Positions 15,938-22,180 of a DNA stretch of 22,308 nucleotides are shown in pieces. The stretch's first letter is position 1, and each line of letters opens with the position of its first letter. The notes beneath the pieces were generated by a model. That model did no database searches and was not told the origin of the DNA. It saw nothing but the letters and a program-made list of their open reading frames with translations. Source of the DNA: an uncultured Oscillospiraceae bacterium (GTDB lineage: Bacteria; Bacillota; Clostridia; Oscillospirales; Acutalibacteraceae); NCBI GenBank assembly GCA_900539425.1, contig UQBX01000029.1, positions 1-22,308 on the forward strand, given 5' to 3'. A program made the translations under genes and the position numbers.

Positions 15938-16990
15938 TTATTCAACACCGAAAAGAGATTTCACGCCGTCCATAGGCATTGGCTCAATAAAGCTGCTGCC
16001 TATACTTTTCAGCATTATAAGTTTTATGCCGCCGGAAGTGCGTTTTTTATCAAACGCCATATTTTGCACGATTTGTGCAACCGGCAGGTCTGTTTCTGTT
16101 TTAAGACCGTATTTTTTAAGCAGAACGGCTATTTTATCCGCCGTGCCTTTTTCGGTAATACCTGCTTTTTCTCCCGCAAGGCTTATCATTACCATGCCGA
16201 TGCCGACTGCCTCTCCGTGTGAAACCCCGCTGAAATTGCAGAGCTTTTCAATGGCGTGGCCGCAGGTATGGCCAAAGTTTAGCAGAGCTCTTTCGCCTGC
16301 TTCTTTTTCATCTCTTTCAATTACGCCGCGTTTTATATCGGCACATTCGTAAATGACTTCGTCAATAATATCCCCGGCGTTTTCTTTTTTAAGTCTTTCA
16401 AACAGGCTCTTAGATTTGATACAGCCGTATTTTATGACTTCACCCATACCGTCACTGAAAAAATGAGCAGGCAGGGTATCAAGAACATCCGGATCAATCA
16501 CAACAAGAGACGGCTGCCAAAACGCGCCGCAAAGGTTTTTGCCCTGCGGCAGGTCAACTGCCGTTTTACCGCCCACGGAAGAATCCACCTGAGCAAGCAA
16601 TGTTGTCGGTATCTGTATATATTTAATTCCGCGCAGATAAACCGCCGCAGAAAAGCCTGCCATATCTCCGCAGACACCTCCGCCGAGAGCTATTACACAA
16701 TCATTTCTTGTGAGCTCGCTCTGCGCCAGAAATTCAACTATTTTGATAAGATTAGCCGTTGTTTTTGAGCTTTCGCCCGCTTCAAAAATATAGGAAACAG
16801 TTTCAATACCTGCCGCGTTCACGCTTTTCTCAACAGTTTCAAGATACAGCGGCGCAACATTTGTATCGCTAATTATGGCTGCTTTTTTCGCTGAAACAAC
16901 TTTTTTTATCTTTTCGCCGCAGTTTTTAAGCAGACCTCTTTCTATCAGAATATCGTAACCGCCGCCTGCGTTTACTCTTAAAGTTTTCAC
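15938..16990 (-). CDS. aroB: 3-dehydroquinate synthase
   Basis: 350 residues. It converts DAHP to 3-dehydroquinate with NAD and a divalent metal. The NAD-binding segment LGGGVCGDMAGFSAAVYLRG (102-121), QIPTTLLAQVDSSVGGKTAV (126-145) and KNLCGAFWQP (151-160) are intact, and the metal ligands are visible as E184 (GMGEVIKYG), H241 (FGHTCGHAIE) and H258 (SHGEAVGIGM). The start is GTG 16990: the TAG stop of tyrA and this GTG share one base, and GAGGAGA lies eight bases upstream. It is the earliest shikimate step encoded in this operon. Confidence 0.97.
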   Translation of the reverse strand: MKTLRVNAGGGYDILIERGLLKNCGEKIKKVVSAKKAAIISDTNVAPLYLETVEKSVNAAGIETVSYIFEAGESSKTTANLIKIVEFLAQSELTRNDCVIALGGGVCGDMAGFSAAVYLRGIKYIQIPTTLLAQVDSSVGGKTAVDLPQGKNLCGAFWQPSLVVIDPDVLDTLPAHFFSDGMGEVIKYGCIKSKSLFERLKKENAGDIIDEVIYECADIKRGVIERDEKEAGERALLNFGHTCGHAIEKLCNFSGVSHGEAVGIGMVMISLAGEKAGITEKGTADKIAVLLKKYGLKTETDLPVAQIVQNMAFDKKRTSGGIKLIMLKSIGSSFIEPMPMDGVKSLFGVE

Positions 16991-17814
16991 TAACCTATCT
17001 CCTCTTTGATCTTGTTTGCGCGTGCCATCAAATCTTTCAGCGTTTCGGAATCTTCTTCGTCTATAGCTTTTCTGAAATGCTCAAGATTTCCTACAAGATC
17101 ATCTATCTCTCTTATGAGCGGCTCTTTATTTGCAATAAAGAGTTCGCTCCACATTTCTCCGTTTATGCGGGCAACCCTTGACACATCACGATATGAGCCC
17201 GCCGAAAAGCCTACGTGCATCGGCGCAAGAGGACTTAAAACATATGAACAGGCAAGAACGTGAGCTATCTGCGAAGTGAAAGCTATCATTTCATCATGAT
17301 GCTCGGGAGTTGTTATAACAGTGCGTGCAAAACCCATTTCCTTTGCAAGCTCCACAAGCGTATCCGTTTTTGCCTTTGGCGCATTTGTGGGAGTGCAGAT
17401 AAATGACGCATTGTCAAAAAGTGTAGGCAGGCTGTTGTCATAGCCGGACACTTCACGCCCCGCCATGGGGTGAGCGCCTATAAAGTAAAATTTAAAATTC
17501 TCTTTTTCAAGGCGGCGGCAAATCTCTGTTTTTATACCGCAGCTGTCCGTAACGATACTGCCGTCCTTAAACTCATCTTTATGATCAAGCACAAACGGCA
17601 CGATACCGCCTTCGTAAAGATTGATAAACGTAATATCCGCCTTTGGAATAAGATCGCAAAGCTCGCCTATTTCATCCACGGCGCCGTCCGCCAGCGCTTT
17701 TTCGCTTACAGACTTTGTTCTGTTCCAGCCCATAACATAATGGGATGTATTCTTTTTTAAAGTTTTTGCAATGCTTGCACCTATAAGGCCGAGGCCCGCA
17801 ACAAGTATCTTCAT
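16990..17814 (-). CDS. tyrA: Prephenate (or arogenate) dehydrogenase
   Basis: 274 residues. It oxidises and decarboxylates prephenate to 4-hydroxyphenylpyruvate, the tyrosine branch. The N-terminal Rossmann motif GLGLIGASIA is at 7-16, and the family block GAHPMAGREVSGYDNS (113-128) includes H115. The rest is the helical dimerisation domain. There is no C-terminal ACT domain, so allosteric control by that domain is not expected. ATG 17814 is preceded by only a weak purine stretch (GAAAGAG). It is the first gene of the aromatic block, with a candidate promoter about 45-70 bp upstream. Prephenate versus arogenate preference cannot be told from motifs. Confidence 0.95.
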   Translation of the reverse strand: MKILVAGLGLIGASIAKTLKKNTSHYVMGWNRTKSVSEKALADGAVDEIGELCDLIPKADITFINLYEGGIVPFVLDHKDEFKDGSIVTDSCGIKTEICRRLEKENFKFYFIGAHPMAGREVSGYDNSLPTLFDNASFICTPTNAPKAKTDTLVELAKEMGFARTVITTPEHHDEMIAFTSQIAHVLACSYVLSPLAPMHVGFSAGSYRDVSRVARINGEMWSELFIANKEPLIREIDDLVGNLEHFRKAIDEEDSETLKDLMARANKIKEEIG

Positions 17815-17858
17815 TTAAACCGCTCTTTCAAATTCCATATTTAAGTCCATTATATTAT

Positions 17859-17887
17859 ATAATAATATATAAATAAGCATAAATCAA
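17859..17887 (-). promoter_or_regulatory. Candidate promoter of the tyrA-aroBAC-pheA unit
   Basis: On the minus strand TTGATT (17887-17882) is followed after exactly 17 bases by TATTAT (17864-17859), in a very AT-rich tract with overlapping TATAAT-like alternatives. The leader before tyrA would be only about 40 nt. I see no T-box, trp-type attenuator or leader peptide in it. Confidence 0.5.
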
Positions 17888-17918
17888 GAAGTCCGTTGTT
17901 AATTTTGATGCTGTACTC

Positions 17919-17963
17919 AAAAAAATCCCCCGCTAAGTCTGACTGACTACGGGGGAATTTTTG
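17919..17963 (-). terminator. Terminator after the GH28-like gene, possibly bidirectional
   Basis: TCCCCCG (17926-17932) and CGGGGGA (17950-17956) pair around a 17-base loop. A-runs on the left and T-runs on the right give a T-tail in both directions. It lies about 50 bases after the GH28-like stop codon and insulates it from the tyrA promoter. Confidence 0.75.
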
Positions 17964-18008
17964 TATTTTATAAGATAAAAATACTGTTTATTTTAGATTT
18001 TACACTTC

Positions 18009-19391
18009 TTACAGCGGCTTTACAAGGCGCACATTGCTGAGTTTTATATCTTCATCGCCCTCGTTTGCCGCTTTACCCTCAAAGCGCAGAAATTCAAGGT
18101 TTTCCACATCTGCGGCGTCTACAGCGTGCTTGTAGTTTTCACACAGCTCGCCCCACGATGTTTTCGTTTTCATAATGGTAATATCCTTGGCATTTCTTAT
18201 GAAAAACGCTGAATTATCATATTTCTCCACTCCCCAGTCAAGGCAGGGGCGAAGATCATATAACCCGCACGGCCATTTGCTTGTTTTGGTAAGCTCTATG
18301 CGGCAGTTTTCAAATGTTACATCCTCAATGGGATTTTCGGGATTTCCGTGGATAAGGACGCCGTTTTCACCCTTTGCGGTAACATTGAAAAATCTGATAT
18401 TTTTAACTTTGCCGCTCTTTGTATTCTCATCACGGTTGAAAGTTGTTATAGTGATAGGCTCAGCAGTTCCCCACCAGTCGGGGCAGAAGCGGCGTGTTTC
18501 TATAACGATATTTGAATATGAAACATTTTCAACATTTCCGCCGTCCCTTATCTGGATAGATATGCCGCGGTTAGACCTGCTTATAGTGCAGTTTGAAACG
18601 ATAACATTGCGGAAATCGCCCACGCCTTCCGTGCCTATTTTAATAGCGGCGGAAGTTGAAACAAGAGTACAGCCGTCAATAATAACATTTTCGGTAGGGC
18701 CGTATTCGCTGTTGCCGCGTGATGTCTTGAGGCATATACAGTCATCGGCGCAGGTAACGTGACAGCCGAGAATGCGCACGTTTGAGCAATGGTCGGGGTC
18801 AATGCCGTCACTGTTTGCAACATCAAGATCATTGAGTATCCTGATACGGTCAATAAGAACATCATCGCATCCTGCGGGATGAAGCGTCCAGAACGGAGCG
18901 TCTATAACCGTAAAGTCCTTGAATGTGATATGATTGCTCTTTTCTATGTAAATAACTGTTGGGCGCGGATAAAAATCACCCGTTACGTAGTATTGATCCT
19001 TACGCTGAACAAAAGCATGACCGTTTGCGTCTATAGTTCCCTCGCCGCTGACAGTACAGCCGTCTGCCTCAAATCCGTAAATAAACACAAAGCTCGGCTT
19101 GCCCGTAACAGGGTTTCCGATGAGCGCTGTTTTGGGATCATTTATGAGTTTATTCGGCCTGATATAGCCGTCTATATTTGATGTGGCTTTTATTGACGCG
19201 CCTTTCTGAATGTGCAGGTCAACATTCTTTTTAAGGCGGATTGAATCACTGTAAAACACATATCCGCTCTGCAAAACAACTCTGCCGCCGCCGTTTTTGG
19301 CACAGTCATCAATTGCGTGCTGTATGGCAAACGCGTCATTTGTAACGCCGTCGCCGGTTGCTCCGTACTGCAGAACATTATACTCTTTCAT
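18009..19391 (-). CDS. GH28-like glycoside hydrolase (polygalacturonase-type beta-helix), cytoplasmic
   Basis: 460 residues with the opening of pectin-acting beta-helix enzymes (YNVLQYGATGDGVTNDAFAI, residues 4-23) and repeated short beta-strand segments. GH28 catalytic motifs are present in altered form: NSDG (193-196, D195), ADDC (215-218, D216/D217), GTEG (253-256) where fungal enzymes have GHG, and IQIRDGG where they have RIK. The three catalytic Asp remain. Bacterial GH28 homologs often show the GTE variant, so activity on a galacturonan-type or rhamnogalacturonan oligomer is plausible but unproven. There is no signal peptide, so it probably acts on imported oligosaccharides. ATG 19391 is chosen over TTG 19412 because AAAAAAGG lies between them. 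Monocistronic, with its own promoter and terminator. Confidence 0.8.
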   Translation of the reverse strand: MKEYNVLQYGATGDGVTNDAFAIQHAIDDCAKNGGGRVVLQSGYVFYSDSIRLKKNVDLHIQKGASIKATSNIDGYIRPNKLINDPKTALIGNPVTGKPSFVFIYGFEADGCTVSGEGTIDANGHAFVQRKDQYYVTGDFYPRPTVIYIEKSNHITFKDFTVIDAPFWTLHPAGCDDVLIDRIRILNDLDVANSDGIDPDHCSNVRILGCHVTCADDCICLKTSRGNSEYGPTENVIIDGCTLVSTSAAIKIGTEGVGDFRNVIVSNCTISRSNRGISIQIRDGGNVENVSYSNIVIETRRFCPDWWGTAEPITITTFNRDENTKSGKVKNIRFFNVTAKGENGVLIHGNPENPIEDVTFENCRIELTKTSKWPCGLYDLRPCLDWGVEKYDNSAFFIRNAKDITIMKTKTSWGELCENYKHAVDAADVENLEFLRFEGKAANEGDEDIKLSNVRLVKPL

Positions 19392-19426
19392 AATATCAAA
19401 ACCTTTTTTCAATTAATTTTTAGTAT

Positions 19427-19455
19427 AATATAACACAATGTTTTTAGTTTGACAA
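19427..19455 (-). promoter_or_regulatory. Promoter of the GH28-like gene
   Basis: On the minus strand TTGTCA (19455-19450), a 17-base spacer and TATATT (19432-19427) match a sigma-A promoter. It gives a leader of about 30 nt. Its -35 box occupies the same bases as the -35 box of the divergent promoter. Confidence 0.6.
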
Positions 19456-19477
19456 GTAAAATAAGATATGCTATTAT
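19449..19477 (+). promoter_or_regulatory. Promoter of the FAD-dependent oxidoreductase gene
   Basis: A consensus TTGACA (19449-19454), a 17-base spacer and TATTAT (19472-19477) form a strong sigma-A promoter. The predicted start is near 19484, about 120 bases before the chosen start codon, leaving a structured leader. Confidence 0.7.
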
Positions 19478-19489
19478 ATACGAGTAACA

Positions 19490-19531
19490 GGCTGCCAAAC
19501 GCTCCTCAGTCCAATGGAGCGCAGGGCAGCT
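19490..19531 (+). promoter_or_regulatory. Stem-loop at the 5' end of the oxidoreductase mRNA
   Basis: GCTGCC (19491-19496) pairs with GGCAGC (19525-19530), and CGCTCC (19500-19505) with GGAGCG (19516-19521), separated by a 3/3 internal loop (AAA against CAG) and closed by a 10-base loop. It starts only a few bases after the predicted transcription start. It has no T-run and is not a terminator. It could stabilise the mRNA or be part of a regulatory leader; I recognise no known riboswitch class. Confidence 0.5.
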
Positions 19532-19603
19532 GATTTTATGTGTGCAGATATTTTTGCATATACCAAAGGCACCTATATTAAAGCGAAAGGCATGGGAAGT
19601 ATT

Positions 19604-20986
19604 ATGAAAAAATACGACGTTGCAATAGTGGGCGCCGGCCCTGCGGGCATTTTCACAGCAGTTGAAATGCTCAGAAAAGGCAGCAAAAAAAGCATTATAA
19701 TAATTGAAAAAGGCAAATCCGTTGAAAAGCGCAGATGCCCGAAAGCAGTAACGGGCAAGTGCATGAACTGCAAGCCCTACTGCCATATAACAACGGGATT
19801 TTCAGGTGCGGGAGCTTTTTCGGACGGCAAACTCTCTCTTTCTTACGAAGTAGGGGGAAGCCTGCCTGAACTTATAGGCGAGGATCTTGCTCAGGAAACT
19901 ATCAACTACACAGATAAGATATATCTTGAATTCGGAGCTGACACCCATATTGAGGGTATCGGCAATACTGAAGAGGTAAAAGAGATACGCAAGAGGGCAA
20001 TTCAGGCAGGTCTGAAGCTTGTTGACTGCCCTATACGCCATCTTGGCACCGAAAAAGCGCACGAGCTTTACTACGAGATAGAAAAATATCTTGTTGCCGC
20101 AGGCGTTGACATTATGTTTGACAGCCAGTGCAGCGATCTTATTCTTGACGGTGAAAAATGCCTTGGCGTACGTCTTGAAAACGGCGAAGAAATTTATGCG
20201 TCTGATACGGTTGTTGCAACCGGCAGGCGCGGTGCTGACTGGCTTGAGAAGCTGTGTGCAGACCACGGAATTGCTCACCAGCCAGGAACGGTTGACATAG
20301 GTGTTCGTGTTGAAGTAAGAAACGAAATTATTGAAACAATAAATGACGTTCTTTACGAATCAAAACTTGTTGGATACCCGAAGCCGTTTAAAAATAAAGT
20401 GCGTACATTCTGCCAGAATCCCGGCGGTTTTGTTGCTCAGGAAAACTACGACAATGACCTTGCAGTTGTTAACGGTCATTCATATAAAGAGCTTAAAAGC
20501 CAAAACACAAACCTTGCTATTCTCTGCTCTCACAACTTTTCCGTTCCTTTTAATCAGCCGATAGCATATGCCCAGAAAGTGGGAGAACTTACTAATATGC
20601 TTGGCGACGGCCATATTCTTGTGCAGAGATTCGGAGATATTCTTGAAGGCAAACGCACATGGCAGAAAGAGCTTACTCAGAGCAATCTGCGCCCAACTCT
20701 TCCTGACGCAGTTGCAGGTGACATCACTGCAGCAATGCCTTACAGAGCAATGACAAATATAATTAATTTCATTCAGGCAATGGATCACGTTGTGCCAGGT
20801 TTTGCAAGTCCTGAAACGCTGCTATACAGCCCCGAGCTGAAATTTTATTCAAACAAAGTAAAAATGGATACCGATTTCAACACAAACATTGAGGGACTGC
20901 ACTGCCTCGGCGATTCAAGCGGCTGGACCCGCGGACTTATGATGGCTTCCGTTCACGGAGTTCTTATGGGCAGAAAACTTGTGTAA
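19604..20986 (+). CDS. FAD-dependent oxidoreductase, COG2509-type
   Basis: 460 residues. The N-terminal FAD-binding Rossmann motif is GAGPAG (10-15) after the strand KKYDVAIVG. A cysteine cluster follows at C45, C53, C56 and C60, then GFSGAGAFSDGKLSLS (65-80), a pattern typical of the uncharacterised COG2509 FAD-dependent dehydrogenases. The middle has VVATGRRGADWL, and the C-terminus ends in GLHCLGDSSGWTRGLMMAS, the second flavin contact. Four clustered cysteines could hold a metal or an Fe-S cluster or be redox-active (inference). The start ATG 19604 is preceded by GGGAAG; upstream in-frame codons to 19514 read through the leader stem-loop and add no recognisable fold. It is the only plus-strand gene here. 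The physiological reaction is unknown. Confidence 0.87.
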   Translation: MKKYDVAIVGAGPAGIFTAVEMLRKGSKKSIIIIEKGKSVEKRRCPKAVTGKCMNCKPYCHITTGFSGAGAFSDGKLSLSYEVGGSLPELIGEDLAQETINYTDKIYLEFGADTHIEGIGNTEEVKEIRKRAIQAGLKLVDCPIRHLGTEKAHELYYEIEKYLVAAGVDIMFDSQCSDLILDGEKCLGVRLENGEEIYASDTVVATGRRGADWLEKLCADHGIAHQPGTVDIGVRVEVRNEIIETINDVLYESKLVGYPKPFKNKVRTFCQNPGGFVAQENYDNDLAVVNGHSYKELKSQNTNLAILCSHNFSVPFNQPIAYAQKVGELTNMLGDGHILVQRFGDILEGKRTWQKELTQSNLRPTLPDAVAGDITAAMPYRAMTNIINFIQAMDHVVPGFASPETLLYSPELKFYSNKVKMDTDFNTNIEGLHCLGDSSGWTRGLMMASVHGVLMGRKLV

Positions 20987-21086
20987 TATTAAAGAATAAA
21001 GGTTGAGAACATAATATCCGTTTATACTCTTAACAGTACAATATTTAAGCATAGCCACAGATTTATAAAAATGAAATAGTAAAATA

Positions 21087-21119
21087 AAAGCCCGCTTCAA
21101 ATCGGAAGCGGGCTTTCTT
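21087..21119 (+). terminator. Terminator downstream of the oxidoreductase gene
   Basis: A 12-bp perfect stem, AAAGCCCGCTTC (21087-21098) with GAAGCGGGCTTT (21105-21116) and a 6-base loop, ends in TTTCTTAATT on the plus strand. It lies 100 bases after the stop codon. Confidence 0.85.
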
Positions 21120-21123
21120 AATT

Positions 21124-21160
21124 AAAAAACAGGTACGGCAATATGCCATACCTGTTTTTT
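21124..21160. terminator. Bidirectional terminator between convergent genes
   Basis: AAAAAACAGGTA (21124-21135) and TACCTGTTTTTT (21149-21160) pair, and the stem continues inside with GGCA/TGCC after one C/A mismatch. Both strands end in a run of T. It serves as terminator for the minus-strand gene at 21169-21750 and as a second stop for the plus-strand oxidoreductase. Confidence 0.88.
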
Positions 21161-21168
21161 TATACATT

Positions 21169-21750
21169 TTATTTGCTGTGAGGATGTGCTTTTCTGTATG
21201 CTTCTTTTCTTGCAAGCTCCTGTTTCTTAAATGAATTGTACCATGCAACAATAAGAAGAACAACAACGGCAACAGCGAGTCCGGCAGCTATCCAGCCAAG
21301 GGATTTAATTGCGTTTTGTATCTTCAAAAGCACTGAAAGTGTAAATCCTGCTGTAACGTACATCTGCGCATTTCCGTCCGAGTCAAGATAAACGCCGTTT
21401 TTAAGATAAATTTTTTCTCTTGAGGTATCGTTTTCAGGATAATAGTAAACATTAATAGATTGCTCGCCTTCAGCTTCACCGTAATCAGGGTTTGACTCTC
21501 TGTAAAAAACTATACCTGATTCTTCATCAGTAATAGTCTGCGGCATGAAGCTGTTAAAAATAGCAACCTGCACTGAATTTATATTCAGCACACATATGCC
21601 GATAAGCGCTGCAAGTATAAGAGCTGATAAAGCTATAAGGACTTTTGATATTACCTTATGATTTTTGTAAAAGCCTTTTAAAGAATCAGCAAAGATTTTT
21701 TTAGTTGAAACAGAATTGTTTTTATCAACCGAAATTTTATTGTTCTCCAT
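21169..21750 (-). CDS. Hypothetical membrane protein with two transmembrane helices
   Basis: 193 residues that I do not recognise. The order is a polar N-terminus (1-34, Lys/Asn/Ser-rich), a helix (about 36-58, VLIALSALILAALIGICVL), an acidic loop of about 90 residues rich in Tyr, Glu and Asp, a second helix (about 149-172), and a basic tail ending AYRKAHPHSK. By the positive-inside rule both termini are cytoplasmic and the loop is outside. There is no signal-peptidase site, lipobox or enzymatic motif. ATG 21750 has GGTGATT upstream. A clear promoter (21767-21795) and the terminator at 21124-21160 make it a single-gene unit. It could be a small envelope or sensor protein, but nothing supports a specific role. 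Confidence 0.7.
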   Translation of the reverse strand: MENNKISVDKNNSVSTKKIFADSLKGFYKNHKVISKVLIALSALILAALIGICVLNINSVQVAIFNSFMPQTITDEESGIVFYRESNPDYGEAEGEQSINVYYYPENDTSREKIYLKNGVYLDSDGNAQMYVTAGFTLSVLLKIQNAIKSLGWIAAGLAVAVVVLLIVAWYNSFKKQELARKEAYRKAHPHSK

Positions 21751-21766
21751 TTAAATCACCGTTTTG

Positions 21767-21795
21767 ATTTTACCATAATTGCGTGCCGCGGTCAA
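21767..21795 (-). promoter_or_regulatory. Promoter of the two-helix membrane protein gene
   Basis: On the minus strand TTGACC (21795-21790), a 17-base spacer and TAAAAT (21772-21767) lie about 17 bases upstream of ATG 21750, a good sigma-A match with a very short leader. Confidence 0.65.
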
Positions 21796-21884
21796 TAGCA
21801 TGAAAGCCTGCTTACGAAAAAAGACGTATGTTTAAACTGCCAAATTCAGGATAATCTGCAAACATAAAAAGCAAAAGCGCATAG

Positions 21885-21909
21885 AAAAAAGGGGCGCATA
21901 ATGCGCCCC
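21885..21909 (-). terminator. Rho-independent terminator of the short-peptide transcript
   Basis: GGGGCGCA (21891-21898) and TGCGCCCC (21902-21909) form an 8-bp perfect GC-rich stem with a 3-base loop, followed on the minus strand by TTTTTTC. It lies 67 bases after the stop codon of the short peptide gene, so transcription from the right is meant to end here. Confidence 0.88.
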
Positions 21910-21911
21910 CC

Positions 21912-21928
21912 AATCAACTAAGTTGATT
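21912..21928. repeat. Small inverted repeat before the terminator
   Basis: AATCAAC (21912-21918) and GTTGATT (21922-21928) are perfect complements around TAA. It abuts the terminator stem in the 3' untranslated region of the peptide gene. It may add mRNA stability; alone it is too AT-rich to terminate. Confidence 0.5.
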
Positions 21929-21975
21929 TAATCAAGAACATAAGAGAGTTAAAATTCACTCCCTAAGCAGAGAAC

Positions 21976-22086
21976 TTAGATTCCGCCTTCGGGACCCTGG
22001 CCCTCTTCAGTACCACTGAGAGTTAATACATCAACGGTCTTGAACTCTTCGATCTCTGCGATCGGCTTTGAGTAAATTTCTTTCAA
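21976..22086 (-). CDS. Short peptide gene, leader-like (RiPP-precursor-like or orphan small protein)
   Basis: A 36-residue open frame. It begins MKEIYSKPIAEIEEF, continues through KTVDVLTLSG and ends GTEEGQGPEGGI before a TAA. The start is TTG 22086, placed eight bases after a near-perfect AAGGAGG (22095-22101); the other TTG nearby is out of frame. The N-terminal half contains a YxxP motif (Y5, P8) and an amphipathic acidic stretch, as in leader peptides bound by RiPP recognition elements (for example lasso precursors). The C-terminal 12 residues are Gly/Glu-rich without Cys. Many gut Clostridia encode short proteins with a KxYxKPxxE start and a DVxTxSG middle whose function I do not know. 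Its own strong terminator follows. Calling it a RiPP precursor is inference: no cyclase, protease or radical SAM gene is in the window. Confidence 0.7.
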   Translation of the reverse strand: MKEIYSKPIAEIEEFKTVDVLTLSGTEEGQGPEGGI

Positions 22087-22094
22087 TCAAATGA

Positions 22095-22101
22095 CCTCCT
22101 T
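22095..22101 (-). promoter_or_regulatory. Strong ribosome binding site fixing the TTG start of the short peptide
   Basis: AAGGAGG on the minus strand, eight bases before TTG 22086. It is the best evidence that the 36-codon frame is translated. Confidence 0.8.
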
Positions 22102-22118
22102 CTATTATAGCTTTTCTT

Positions 22119-22142
22119 TTCCGCGGGGTCTCCCCCGCGGAA
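22119..22142. repeat. Perfect GC-rich hairpin between the upstream gene and the short peptide gene
   Basis: TTCCGCGGGG (22119-22128) and CCCCGCGGAA (22133-22142) pair over 10 bp around a 4-base loop. On the minus strand it is followed by AAAGAAAAG, not by T's, so it is not a normal terminator. Lying just before the peptide ribosome site, it could protect or define the 5' end of a processed peptide mRNA, or be a weak attenuator. Confidence 0.65.
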
Positions 22143-22161
22143 GTCAAGCTTATTAAGTATT

Positions 22162-22180
22162 AATTTAGTTAAACTAAATT
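22162..22180. repeat. AT-rich 19-bp perfect palindrome overlapping the upstream stop codon
   Basis: AATTTAGTT (22162-22170) and AACTAAATT (22172-22180) are exact complements around one A. It abuts the stop codon of the partial upstream gene. It could be a protein-binding site or a weak RNA stem. Confidence 0.4.

Noticed and set aside
15495..16352. 285-codon plus-strand open frame opposite aroA and aroB
   Set aside because: It is antisense to two unmistakable conserved genes, spans their junction, and its translation shows no domain.
17815..17925. T-box or attenuator controlling the aromatic operon
   Set aside because: The predicted leader is about 40 nt, with no specifier loop, antiterminator or leader peptide; the only hairpin belongs to the GH28-like gene's terminator.
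18175..18762. 195-codon plus-strand open frame opposite the GH28-like gene
   Set aside because: The minus-strand frame carries the family motifs; the plus frame has no ribosome site or recognisable feature.
19514..19603. N-terminal extension of the FAD oxidoreductase by 30 codons
   Set aside because: It has no ribosome site at its ATG, overlaps the leader stem-loop, and the Rossmann fold normally starts right at KKYDVAIVG.
19409..19786. 125-codon minus-strand frame between the divergent genes
   Set aside because: It covers both promoters and the start of the FAD gene and has a random-looking composition.
22103..22147. Promoter directly before the short peptide (TTGACT ... TATAAT)
   Set aside because: The spacing is about 33 bases with a stable hairpin in between, and the -10 box nearly touches the ribosome binding site.
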